A DNA stretch of 32,019 nucleotides from a virus. The stretch is from the IMG/VR virus record IMGVR_UViG_3300032278_000066, positions 1 through 32,019 of that record; one strand, written 5' to 3'. The position numbers were made by a program, and so were the translations under genes. Positions 24,918 to 31,931 of this stretch are shown piece after piece; positions within the stretch are counted from its first letter, which is position 1, and each line of letters opens with the position of its first letter. The notes under the pieces were generated by a model, which saw only the letters and a program-made list of their open reading frames with translations, was not told the DNA's origin and made no database searches.

Positions 24918-25777
24918 TTCTTTGCTCCTGCTTTTGCCCGTGCCCAGTTAAGAACCAGCCGGACCTTGTCCTGGTTACCATTTGCTTCTTTCATCTTCGC
25001 CACAGCAATCTTGCGATGCTGTGGGCTCATCCTGCCGGAAAGCTCCTCAAGATCACCGGCCATGTCCTTGGCGCTGCGCTTCTTCTGGCTAAGCTCAGCC
25101 CAAAGCAGCGGCAGCTTCGCCGGCAAGTCGTCGCGGTTCTTCGCGTCGAAGGCCGCAGAATGCGTCGTGTGCATGACCCTGGCGCCAGTCGCGTGCGCCA
25201 CTGACCTCTCATTCTCAGTCTTGCCCACCACCGTCTCGTGTCGGCAGAACAACACCGTGTCGCTCCACTCCTTCAGCAGCGCGGCGAGAGCCTTGTGCAG
25301 CTTCAGGTGATGCCGGTCATACTCTGGGCCTTCCGGGTCGCGGAACGTGCCGATGGTGGAGTGTCCCACCAAGACGATGTTCATGTCATCTCTGTGCAGC
25401 TCGTTCAGCATCGAGGTCACCTCTCGCCACTCCTTCAGGGCCAAATTGTACCCCTTGCCAAAGCCGAAGGATTCCAAGTTTGGCTTTCCGTACTTGTTGC
25501 AGACGTGGTCCCAGCACAGATGTTCGAGCGCGCCTATCTCATCGAGCACAACCGTCTCAAACCCCTGAGCGTTGCCGCGCAGGCTCTCCACCGCCTCGAT
25601 GACCTCGTCCCACGTTGTCACGTTGACCCTCGCCACGTCGAGCCTCGAGGAGCCTCCTGACGGGTCGATGAAGATTGGATTCGGGGCGCCAGACGCAAAT
25701 GTTGACTTGCCAACGCCCTCCGGGCCGTAAGCTACGACCTTGCTAGCTGTCTCTACTTTTCCTCTGATGATGTCCAT
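24914..25777 (-). CDS. Sak4-like RecA-fold ATPase (AAA_24), annealing recombinase candidate
   Basis: Protein of 287 aa. Walker A GPEGVGKS at 18-25, an FIDPSGG strand near 36-42, Walker B VVLDE at 76-80 and a sensor-type strand IVLVGHS near 133-140. This matches the AAA_24 phage ATPases that include Sak4, a minimal RecA-like protein that promotes annealing together with a cognate SSB. The SSB gene follows with overlapping stop and start. A GGAGG site precedes ATG 25777. The family is somewhat longer here than minimal Sak4 because of a helical C-terminus. The alternative reading is a general phage NTPase of unknown target. Confidence 0.82.
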   Translation of the reverse strand: MDIIRGKVETASKVVAYGPEGVGKSTFASGAPNPIFIDPSGGSSRLDVARVNVTTWDEVIEAVESLRGNAQGFETVVLDEIGALEHLCWDHVCNKYGKPNLESFGFGKGYNLALKEWREVTSMLNELHRDDMNIVLVGHSTIGTFRDPEGPEYDRHHLKLHKALAALLKEWSDTVLFCRHETVVGKTENERSVAHATGARVMHTTHSAAFDAKNRDDLPAKLPLLWAELSQKKRSAKDMAGDLEELSGRMSPQHRKIAVAKMKEANGNQDKVRLVLNWARAKAGAKK

Positions 25778-25783
25778 GTCAAT

Positions 25784-25882
25784 TCAACCTCCGCATGCTC
25801 TCAAAATATTTGCAAAAATTACACAGATAAGAAAAAGCACCCACGCGCAACCGCCGGGCTCCTCCTCTTTCTTGTCGGCCAC
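25784..25882 (-). CDS. 32-aa single-pass membrane miniprotein candidate
   Basis: GTG at 25882 overlaps the nuclease stop (TAGTG), with GAGG five bases upstream. Thirty-two codons run to a TGA whose preceding bases form the GGAGG ribosome site of the Sak4 gene, so the frame fills the gap exactly. The product is MADKKEEE, then a hydrophobic helix (CAWVLFLICVIFANI), then a short Cys/Gly end. The charged start plus one membrane helix resembles small phage membrane effectors. The open frame is short, so chance is not excluded. Confidence 0.5.
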   Translation of the reverse strand: MADKKEEEPGGCAWVLFLICVIFANILRACGG

Positions 25883-26430
25883 TAATACCTCGGCTTGCCG
25901 TCGCGAAATAGCGCGTTGTCTCCGATGCCAGCGTCGCCAGTGCAAACCTCGAAATATTGGCACGGCCTGCTCCACTTGAAGCAGGAGCCTGGATTTTTTG
26001 GAAACATCTGATGCTTCTTGCTTGCGCTGATCGCTTTGGCAACATTCCACAAGTCAAATTGTGCGTCTGACGTGTCACGCACCTCGACGGACTGCCGCTG
26101 AAAATAGCGGTCAGGGTCTTCCGCAATGGCCTGCATCAGGCGTGCCTTGTACTGGGTGACACTCTCGTCTTCGGTGCGCTGATTCGCGTAGAGCGTGCCG
26201 TCTTTTTTGAATTTGCGCTTCTCCAGCGGCGTCGCCATTCGCGGCTTCAGGTCAGGCTTCCGCACCGCGTCGTAGATGATGCCGTCCACGTCGTGGCCCA
26301 TGTCGCGCAATGCCGCGACGTAGAGGCGTCCCTGCGGTTGCATGACCTGGTTCCTCCACCACTCCGAGCCAGGGTCGATCGGTGAACTCGTCGTCTTCAG
26401 TTCAAACAGTTTTTGTTTTGTGGCTTTCAT
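25882..26430 (-). CDS. C-terminal half of Cas4/RecB-like PD-(D/E)XK nuclease
   Basis: Protein of 182 aa whose ATG (26430-26428) directly follows the TAA ending the N-terminal half, in the same frame. It begins with KLFELKTT, the E-x-K of the catalytic core (E10, K12), then the motif III-like Q33xxxY37, and YDAVRKPDLKP near 53-64. Near the end, C150, C157 and C163 look like three ligands of a 4Fe-4S cluster, as in Cas4/AddB nucleases. Read through with the upstream half, it makes a normal ~328-aa exonuclease. A weak GGAG 12 bases before the ATG could allow separate initiation. These nucleases usually resect DNA for phage recombination. Confidence 0.8.
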   Translation of the reverse strand: MKATKQKLFELKTTSSPIDPGSEWWRNQVMQPQGRLYVAALRDMGHDVDGIIYDAVRKPDLKPRMATPLEKRKFKKDGTLYANQRTEDESVTQYKARLMQAIAEDPDRYFQRQSVEVRDTSDAQFDLWNVAKAISASKKHQMFPKNPGSCFKWSRPCQYFEVCTGDAGIGDNALFRDGKPRY

Positions 26431-26871
26431 TTATTCCACAACTCCGTCGCAACGTCCGACAAAGACCCACGTTCTCGATTTCTTGCCAGTGGCCGGGTTG
26501 ACGACTGGCGCGTCAAGGCGCTTTTCGACTGCGATGAATTTGAGGACGTCGTCGGCGTAACGCGCCTCGTAGCAGGCGAGCATGGCCTCAACTTTCGCCC
26601 GCTCGTATGCGTCATCGAGCCCGTGCTCATAGCAAGCTCTTGCGACTGCATCTTGCCATGGTTGGCCCGTGTGCATCGCCTCCACGCCCGCATGAAAGAC
26701 TGAGCCAAACGTCAGCGGCAGAGCCGTATGTCGCGGCACACGGCGCTTAATGTGTTCGTATTCGTATTTTCTCGCGCACTGCTGGAAGCACGCTCGAGCA
26801 GAGTTTGAGATGAGGCCAAGCGTGCGCTTGCCGTTTAAATGCGAGTAGTGGTGGGTGCTGCTTTCGTCCAT
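26431..26871 (-). CDS. N-terminal half of Cas4/RecB-like PD-(D/E)XK nuclease
   Basis: Protein of 146 aa, with AGGAGG upstream of ATG 26871. It shows the N-terminal features of the superfamily: SARACFQQCARKYEYEH (C32 in the place of the first Fe-S ligand), GSVFHAGVEA with the motif I His (H60), and FVGRCDG with the catalytic Asp (D142). It ends in TAA four codons after that Asp. The matching E-x-K and the remaining Cys ligands are on the next frame. Neither half alone has a full active site. No other damage is visible in either part. Confidence 0.8.
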   Translation of the reverse strand: MDESSTHHYSHLNGKRTLGLISNSARACFQQCARKYEYEHIKRRVPRHTALPLTFGSVFHAGVEAMHTGQPWQDAVARACYEHGLDDAYERAKVEAMLACYEARYADDVLKFIAVEKRLDAPVVNPATGKKSRTWVFVGRCDGVVE

Positions 26872-26918
26872 GTTTTTATCCCTCCTGGGGAAATCGAAAA
26901 AAAAACTACATCTGAAAT

Positions 26919-29003
26919 CTAATTATGAGGGGGCCTATTGTCAAGCGCCTGGCAGCCAACAAAACCGGCCGGCGCCAAATAGCCGCGCTTCCGCACCAGG
27001 CCCACCAGTTTTCTCCCCGGCTTCCAGCCGAGTCGGCTCATGCATTCGCTCACGCGCTTCTGATGTCTGCGCTCAATTTTTGCAGTCTCAAGTCCGAGCG
27101 TGGTCAAAATCTCGTCCGATGTGATGAACGTCTGCCCGCGTCGCAGAAGCAGCGCGCTTATTTTCTCTTCCCACACGTCGCCCATCACGCGGCGCTCTTG
27201 CGCGTCGCGCAGCTCTTGGCCGAGTTCTTCGGTTGGGTGCCAAGCTTCGCCACGCTGAAAGCGCACCACGGCTTCTGCCCAGAGTTGATCGCGATCGCGC
27301 CTCAGCGCCCCGTCGTCGAGCTTCCTGACTCGAGCTGGCCAGTAGCGCCGGTTGCCGGTTGGATCTGACAAATACGTCATCTCGTTTGTTGTGCCGATCA
27401 GCGAGCATTGACGCGGTCGCCGCTGAAATGTGCGCGCGTAAGGCCGGCGGTAAACGTCGACTGTTTGCGTCAGAAAGTCTTTGATGCGCGAGCTGCCTGC
27501 GTCCTTGAACGAGTCGAGTTCACCGGCCTCGACGATCCAACTGCCTTGAATGTGCATGCTTGCAGCTTGAGAATTTCGCAGATCAGGCAAGCTGCCAAGG
27601 TGCCACTCGCCGCCGAGTATTCGCGCGGCGGTGCTTTTCCCTAGCCCCTGCGGCCCTTCCAGCACAAGCATGTGATCCACTTGCGAGCCTGGCTTGATGA
27701 TTCGAGCGACCGCCCCGATCATCCACCAAGTCCCGATTCGGGAGTATAGCTCGCAGTTGTCAGAAGCAAAATATTTGTGCAGCCATGTCGGAAGACGGTC
27801 GACGCCATCCCACCGCAACGATCCCAGGTACTGCCGCACGGGGTGAATTTTGTTTTTGTGAGCTGCGACAACAATCCCCTGGAGCGTCGCGGTCTCATTG
27901 AAGCTGGCGCCCGTCCGTTTGCTGATCCAGTGCTGGATGTGAGTGATTGCCGGATCAGAGAGAGCGTCACCCGCCCGGATCTCAAATACCCCCGTTGGCG
28001 GAGCTTTCGCGAATCGAATCAAATCTTCAAATTCGTTGTATTGCAAGACTCCCTTCCAGATCGGCAGGTTGCTGAGAAGCAACGCGCAATTGCCAGCTTC
28101 CCGAGTCACAGCGCCGTCCTTGCTCGTTTTCAGCATCGAGCGCCAGTCGTTGCCCTCAGGCGCGTAGCGCCCGGCGCTCTTTGCAATGCCTTTGACTTCC
28201 GCCTCGTCAAGCGCCGGGTTGCACTTTTCTTTGTTTTCAATGAGTAGCGCTCGCAGCATTGCTTCTTCCGAAAAACCCTTCCTGCGCATTGCGCCCGCCA
28301 TCGAAATCAGGTGGGTGTTGCGTCCGCCTTCGATGACCGCGTCCGGCGTTGGCCCGGCTTTGCGCTTCGTGCTCTTGTCGCGAATCAGGTCAACGATCCA
28401 CTTTGGCGCTGGCGCCATCTCGTACGGCTGGCCCTCGTCAACCAAATATTTTTTCCCGGATCGATGCATGGAGCCTGGGCCCACCACGTAGCCGCCATCT
28501 CCACGCACATCTATACCTTTGCCGAGGCTGTCAACTGAGCAAGACACCGCGCAGTCGACTAGCAAATAATAATGGACGCCACCGCCGCCAGTGTTGACTG
28601 TCAGCGTTCCCGGAAGTGGCTCGTTCTTTTCTTCCAAATCAAACATCGACTCGTGACCATCTCGGCCTTCATCGATGTCGATGACAACCACGCCGCTCCC
28701 GGTCGTCACGCCGAGATTGCCGTCTCTAGCAAACCACCTTTTGATCGGCTCGGGGCTCACCGTCTTGTCCTGTTTCCACGATCGCACTCGAGGGTGCTTG
28801 GCGACCGACGCGCACTCCATGTTTCCGCACGAGCACACGCCCCCGGCAAGCGCGGTGTAAAGCGGGATCACCGGAAGCCCTGCGCGAGCAAAGGCGACCG
28901 CGTAATCTCTAGCTGTTTTGCACGTCCCCAGATCCACGCACGGCTGAATCAACTTCTCTGTTTGCATCATCCACATTTCCCACAACTGCCGCATGTCCGC
29001 CAA
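26919..29003 (-). CDS. PrimPol-VapE fusion: primase-polymerase and SF3-type helicase
   Basis: Protein of 694 aa. The N-terminal bifunctional primase/polymerase domain (about 30-210) has a Cys/His cluster (C57, C59, C64, H70), the catalytic D109-x-D111 in VVVIDIDEG, GGVHYY (H144) and GIDVRGDGGYVVGPGS (163-178). A PriCT-like linker follows (about 225-282). The C-terminal part is a virulence-associated-E-type helicase with Walker A GPQGLGKST (450-458), Walker B-like SWIVEAGELD (488-497) and GTTNEM...DPTGNRRYWP (537-556). It should prime and unwind at the origin and is the main replication protein here, since no family A polymerase was found. The start is uncertain (Met 29003 or Met pairs near 28970), so the overlap with the upstream gene is 59-95 bp. 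Confidence 0.9.
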   Translation of the reverse strand: MADMRQLWEMWMMQTEKLIQPCVDLGTCKTARDYAVAFARAGLPVIPLYTALAGGVCSCGNMECASVAKHPRVRSWKQDKTVSPEPIKRWFARDGNLGVTTGSGVVVIDIDEGRDGHESMFDLEEKNEPLPGTLTVNTGGGGVHYYLLVDCAVSCSVDSLGKGIDVRGDGGYVVGPGSMHRSGKKYLVDEGQPYEMAPAPKWIVDLIRDKSTKRKAGPTPDAVIEGGRNTHLISMAGAMRRKGFSEEAMLRALLIENKEKCNPALDEAEVKGIAKSAGRYAPEGNDWRSMLKTSKDGAVTREAGNCALLLSNLPIWKGVLQYNEFEDLIRFAKAPPTGVFEIRAGDALSDPAITHIQHWISKRTGASFNETATLQGIVVAAHKNKIHPVRQYLGSLRWDGVDRLPTWLHKYFASDNCELYSRIGTWWMIGAVARIIKPGSQVDHMLVLEGPQGLGKSTAARILGGEWHLGSLPDLRNSQAASMHIQGSWIVEAGELDSFKDAGSSRIKDFLTQTVDVYRRPYARTFQRRPRQCSLIGTTNEMTYLSDPTGNRRYWPARVRKLDDGALRRDRDQLWAEAVVRFQRGEAWHPTEELGQELRDAQERRVMGDVWEEKISALLLRRGQTFITSDEILTTLGLETAKIERRHQKRVSECMSRLGWKPGRKLVGLVRKRGYLAPAGFVGCQALDNRPPHN

Positions 29004-29292
29004 ATTTGCGAACCAGCGCCAAAAAAAGTTTCTGCTCTTTTGTCAAGCGCGCCTTGCCGGTCTTGACCTCGAGCGCGATGAAACGCCCGCTCGGTTTGAT
29101 GACGCCAATCAAGTCGCTGCCGCCCTTGCCGACTCCGTAGCGTACAGTTTGGGCCCCGTAGCGCGCAACCCCGCTCTCGTTGTTCCACATCACCACATCG
29201 TTGCGGCGGCCCAGTGCGAGCCTTATCCGGTTCTTCGTGTTTTTGTGTTCGCGTGCGGAGGCCACACGCCGAATGTACGCTTGAATGCCCAC
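28909..29292 (-). CDS. VRR-NUC domain nuclease
   Basis: Protein of 127 aa, a single VRR-NUC (PD-(D/E)XK superfamily) domain as found alone in many phages. Key pieces are GVGKGGSDLIGV (catalytic Asp near residue 80) and FIALEVKTGKARLTKEQ (E-x-K near 92-94), followed by the helix QKLFLALVRKFGG and the strand AAVVGN. These enzymes can resolve branched DNA. The 29292 start is GTG with no strong ribosome site; an in-frame GTG at 29265 is an alternative. It overlaps the helicase gene by up to 70 bp and the primase gene by up to 95 bp. Confidence 0.85.
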   Translation of the reverse strand: MGIQAYIRRVASAREHKNTKNRIRLALGRRNDVVMWNNESGVARYGAQTVRYGVGKGGSDLIGVIKPSGRFIALEVKTGKARLTKEQKLFLALVRKFGGHAAVVGNVDDANREVDSAVRGSGDVQNS

Positions 29293-30644
29293 GCTGCCCA
29301 GCCCGTCGGCTTTTGGTAGCCTCTTTTGTGCGCCAAGGTCAACAGTCTTTGGTGCTCAGCTTTGCGCTCTTCCGGAGAGACGTCCGTGATGCCAGGCGCT
29401 TGGCCGAAAAGCTTGGTGTACTCCTTCACGACCCAGCCGATGGACCATCCGCGGCTTTGCGCGAAGCGTCGGAGTCTCCTGTACTCGCGCTTCTTTGCGT
29501 CGTCCGGGGTCTGGTCGCCGGCCCACGCTTCGACGAGTTCGAGGCTCCATATTTTTGGCTTCTGGCGCTGCTGAACTTCAAATCGCCAACCGCAATCGCA
29601 GATCATGACCGCCGGATGCATGGCCGCGCCGCATTGCGGGCAATCCTTGACAGCAACCGACTTCTCACCAGGATTGCGGATCCCGGCACCAAGCGAATAT
29701 TCGCGGCGCATAATCGGCAACCCGTGCAGATGGCTCACCCCCGGCAAGTCGAGTAACACCGCATAGTCTTTGCCTGGATGAGGTCGCAAAACACGCCCCA
29801 CCATCTGCAAATAAGTTGAGCGATGGCCGCAACCCCTCGCCATGATGCAGACTGATGCCGCGGGGACGTCGACTCCCTCTGTTAACACGAAGACATTGAC
29901 GAGCAGCCTCGTCGTGCCTGACTTGAATCTGTCAAGCCTTTTCTTGCGCTCCTCGGTCCCCGTTTCGCCTGCAATGACCTCAGCTGTCACACCCCTCGCT
30001 GTGAATTTTGCTGCAAGCGCTTTGGCCTCTTGGACATACCGCACGTAGACGAAGCCCTGCCGCCCCGGCGCGTGCTCCAGATACGCCTCAACCGGATCGC
30101 GGGCGAGATCAGAGCCGATGAATTGGTCCGGCCTGACTGTTTTGCAGTCTGCAAGGCGCCCATCCGCCACAAGCTCCGGGTAGTGTGCTGCGACCACCAT
30201 CGCGTGCCAGATGTTGCCGCCCATCGGGCGCCCATCGGCCCGCTCGGGCGTCGCTGTGAGCCCCATCATCCTAGCGCGCGGGTATGCTTCGAAGATGGAT
30301 GCCCAAGAGTCGGCAACGTAGTGGTGCGCTTCGTCAATGATCACCAGATCAGCCGGCGGAAATGTTCCACGTGAAACAAGCGTTTGAATCGTTTCGACGG
30401 TCAGCCCGCTGTCGTATGCCAACACCTGCGCTCGCAACTCTTCGCGATGGACGGCGAAGAGAATGCGGCTGATCCCGGCCTCGCGTGCGCGCCGCACATA
30501 CTCCATTGCCATGACCGTTTTGCCCGACCCTGTCGGGGACACGAGCAGCACACGCCACACGCCATCGGCTTTCGACTCGAGGCAAACCCGATCAACTGCC
30601 TTCTTCTGTCCATCTCTCAGTCGGAATGTTGCTGATTCTCTCAT
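29223..30644 (-). CDS. SF2 DEAD/DEAH-box helicase with zinc ribbon
   Basis: Protein of 473 aa with the full superfamily 2 motif set: LRDGQKKAVD (Q-motif-like, 9-18), Walker A SPTGSGKT (36-43), DEAH (104-107), TATPERADG (130-138), VLTEGVDVP (253-261) and QMVGRVLRPHPGK (280-292). A zinc ribbon follows (C335, C338, C349, C351), then a helical C-terminal domain (about 385-470) with two related Trp-Gly segments. Such helicases serve phage replication, recombination or fork restart. GAAGG lies 7 bases before the ATG. The start overlaps the HTH gene by 53 bp. Confidence 0.92.
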   Translation of the reverse strand: MRESATFRLRDGQKKAVDRVCLESKADGVWRVLLVSPTGSGKTVMAMEYVRRAREAGISRILFAVHREELRAQVLAYDSGLTVETIQTLVSRGTFPPADLVIIDEAHHYVADSWASIFEAYPRARMMGLTATPERADGRPMGGNIWHAMVVAAHYPELVADGRLADCKTVRPDQFIGSDLARDPVEAYLEHAPGRQGFVYVRYVQEAKALAAKFTARGVTAEVIAGETGTEERKKRLDRFKSGTTRLLVNVFVLTEGVDVPAASVCIMARGCGHRSTYLQMVGRVLRPHPGKDYAVLLDLPGVSHLHGLPIMRREYSLGAGIRNPGEKSVAVKDCPQCGAAMHPAVMICDCGWRFEVQQRQKPKIWSLELVEAWAGDQTPDDAKKREYRRLRRFAQSRGWSIGWVVKEYTKLFGQAPGITDVSPEERKAEHQRLLTLAHKRGYQKPTGWAAWAFKRTFGVWPPHANTKTRRTG

Positions 30645-30927
30645 TCGCCCGCCTTCGTGCTGTGGGCCTCAGCTCGCGAATGACTTCATTGAGCCCCTCG
30701 ACTTGCTGCGACCAGTCCTTTTCTCGCTCTTCAACAAACCAATCAGCTGGCGCAATCCCAGCCAACAAGAAAATAAGCCACTGATATTTTGCGCTCGGCT
30801 GCTTCACTCCCCGCACCCACGTGTTGAACGTTGGTTGATGCGTCCGCAGCGCCGTCGCGACGGCGCGCTGAGAGATGTTGTGCTCCTTCAGAAATTCGAC
30901 AAGCTGCAATCGTGCTGGTATTGTCAT
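30592..30927 (-). CDS. Cro/CI-type helix-turn-helix regulator
   Basis: Protein of 111 aa from ATG 30927. Residues about 5-60 are an HTH_3-like domain: RLQLVEFLKEHNISQRAVATALRTHQPTFNTWVRG, then a third helix and GIAPADWF. The C-terminal half is a charged helix. There is no protease-type CI domain. It is the first gene of the early operon and faces the divergent + strand gene across only 46 bp, so it could control both promoters. I reject the longer frame from 31059, which would run antisense through the neighbour. Confidence 0.82.
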   Translation of the reverse strand: MTIPARLQLVEFLKEHNISQRAVATALRTHQPTFNTWVRGVKQPSAKYQWLIFLLAGIAPADWFVEEREKDWSQQVEGLNEVIRELRPTARRRANERISNIPTERWTEEGS

Positions 30928-30973
30928 GTCGTATAGCCTAAAGCCTATCTGGCGAGAGTCAACTGAAATTCTC
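30928..30973. promoter_or_regulatory. Divergent intergenic control region with AGCCTA direct repeat
   Basis: These 46 bp separate the HTH gene (-) from the transglycosylase gene (+). AGCCTA occurs at 30935-30940 and 30942-30947, a 7-bp period that could be an operator. On the - strand TTGACT (30962-30957) is a fair -35 with a weak -10 (TAGGCT) 16 bp on. Neither gene has a strong ribosome site. Confidence 0.4.
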
Positions 30974-31507
30974 ATGAACGAACTCATCCTCGTCGCAATG
31001 CTCTCTCTTGTTCCCGCCAAGGCGCAGGAGCGCCACGGCGAAACTGCGGAGGGTGCCAAAGCTCGCTACGGTGTGATTGCCAAAGCGATTGCTAGCGTGA
31101 GCGCTAACGATCGCCAGCTTGCCACCTTTCTGATTGCTGTCGCCAAGCACGAGTCTTCCTTTACTCGAGCAGTTCACTCCGGGAAAAAAAAGGGCGATGC
31201 TGGGCGCAGTCACTCTCTTTGGCAACTCATGTGCGGCCGGTATCCGATTTCAAAATGTCCACGAACTGGGCTCATGGTCAAAGACATTGTGGGGGTTAAG
31301 TTGGCGCCGACAACCAGAGCTGCTGGTGCTGCCGGTGGGCATTTAAGGCGCGCAATAAAAAGCTGCCGCGGTCGCGCTGAGTGCGTGTTTAAATATTATG
31401 GCGGCGTGAGCAAGACCACGAACTTGAAGGTTCAAGGACGCATCGACGCTCGGGTGAAAACCTACCGGCGCTTGCGCGCCTTCTTAGCTTCACGCGCTAC
31501 GCGGTAG
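30974..31507 (+). CDS. Secreted lysozyme/transglycosylase-like (SLT-type) protein
   Basis: Protein of 177 aa from ATG 30974 with a signal peptide (MNELILVAMLSLVPAKA, likely cut after AKA). The mature part has AKHESSF (likely catalytic Glu near residue 58), then GRSHSLWQL, resembling the SxGLxQ of soluble lytic transglycosylases, and CVFKYYGG near the end. It would act on peptidoglycan outside the inner membrane, without needing a holin. It stands alone on the + strand next to the HTH gene, away from the lysis cassette. It could be a second lysin or a host-wall modifier. A Cys-rich stretch near 93-105 is unusual. The earlier in-frame Met at 30875 is rejected. Confidence 0.75.
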   Translation: MNELILVAMLSLVPAKAQERHGETAEGAKARYGVIAKAIASVSANDRQLATFLIAVAKHESSFTRAVHSGKKKGDAGRSHSLWQLMCGRYPISKCPRTGLMVKDIVGVKLAPTTRAAGAAGGHLRRAIKSCRGRAECVFKYYGGVSKTTNLKVQGRIDARVKTYRRLRAFLASRATR

Positions 31508-31605
31508 GCGATGGCTACGGCCTGCGCGTGTGGCTTGCCGGATGCTACCAGCTCCCGGATGTTCTCTGATATTGCTTTTTTGCTGTCGCTTTTGATGAGT
31601 GGCAC
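31462..31605 (-). CDS. 47-aa basic phage protein (MPLIKS...AVAIAY family)
   Basis: GTG at 31605 opens 47 codons to TAG at 31462-31464. The pattern MPLIKSDSKKAISENIREL, VASGKPHAQAVAIAY and a basic tail (KKARKRR) matches a recurrent small phage protein type I recognise by its start and by the GKPxxQAVAIAY core. No function is known to me. AGGAG is close to the GTG (only 2 bases apart), but the family start supports this choice. Its last 46 bp are antisense to the 3' end of the transglycosylase gene, so two convergent genes overlap. Confidence 0.78.
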   Translation of the reverse strand: MPLIKSDSKKAISENIRELVASGKPHAQAVAIAYRVAREAKKARKRR

Positions 31606-31626
31606 GGCTCCTAGTTTATAACAAGT

Positions 31627-31662
31627 CTCTGCGGCTCGCTAGACTTTGGGTCCGTCGCAGAG
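31627..31662. repeat. 7-bp inverted repeat at the edge of the iteron array
   Basis: CTCTGCG (31627-31633) and CGCAGAG (31656-31662) are perfect complements 22 bp apart. The right arm is part of the first, variant copy of the 10-bp array. Confidence 0.6.
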
Positions 31663-31902
31663 GAATGGGGTGGCTTGGCGTGGTTCGATGTGGTTAGTCG
31701 CAGTGGCTAGGCCGGGACTGGTGTGGAGGGGCTGGTCGCAGTGGGATGGTCCGGCGAGGTCAGGAACGTCGCAGTGGCTGGGCGGGAGTTGGCAGGGTAA
31801 GTCGCAGTGGTCAGGGGAGGCGAAGGAGCGTTCTGGCCTGTCGCAGTGGTGTGGCTTGGCGTGTCGCGGGGCGGAAGGGTATGGCTTGGCGCGTCGCAGT
31901 GG
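31654..31902. repeat. Array of eight 10-bp iteron-like repeats (GTCGCAGTGG)
   Basis: GTCGCAGTGG occurs unchanged at 31697, 31735, 31768, 31801, 31840 and 31893. Variants lie at 31654 (GTCGCAGAGG) and 31863 (GTCGCGGGGC). Start-to-start distances are 43, 38, 33, 33, 39, 23 and 30 bp. A second word, TGGCTTGGCG, recurs at 31671, 31852 and 31882. The + strand is markedly G-rich and C-poor, so a - strand transcript would be C-rich. The array fills the ~325-bp gap between two - strand genes. Options are replication iterons, regulator sites or a rut-like region. Confidence 0.85.
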
Positions 31903-31931
31903 CGGGGACAGGTGCGGCATGGGCCGGCTCG

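Noticed and set aside
30875-30973. N-terminal extension of the secreted transglycosylase
   Set aside because: The signal peptide starts at Met 30974; the extension overlaps the HTH coding start and would bury the signal.
30928-31059. N-terminal extension of the HTH protein
   Set aside because: Would be antisense to the signal peptide of the divergent gene; the HTH domain begins right after Met 30927.
31654-31902. CRISPR array
   Set aside because: Repeat word is only 10 bp, spacers vary from 13 to 33 bp, and no cas genes are near.
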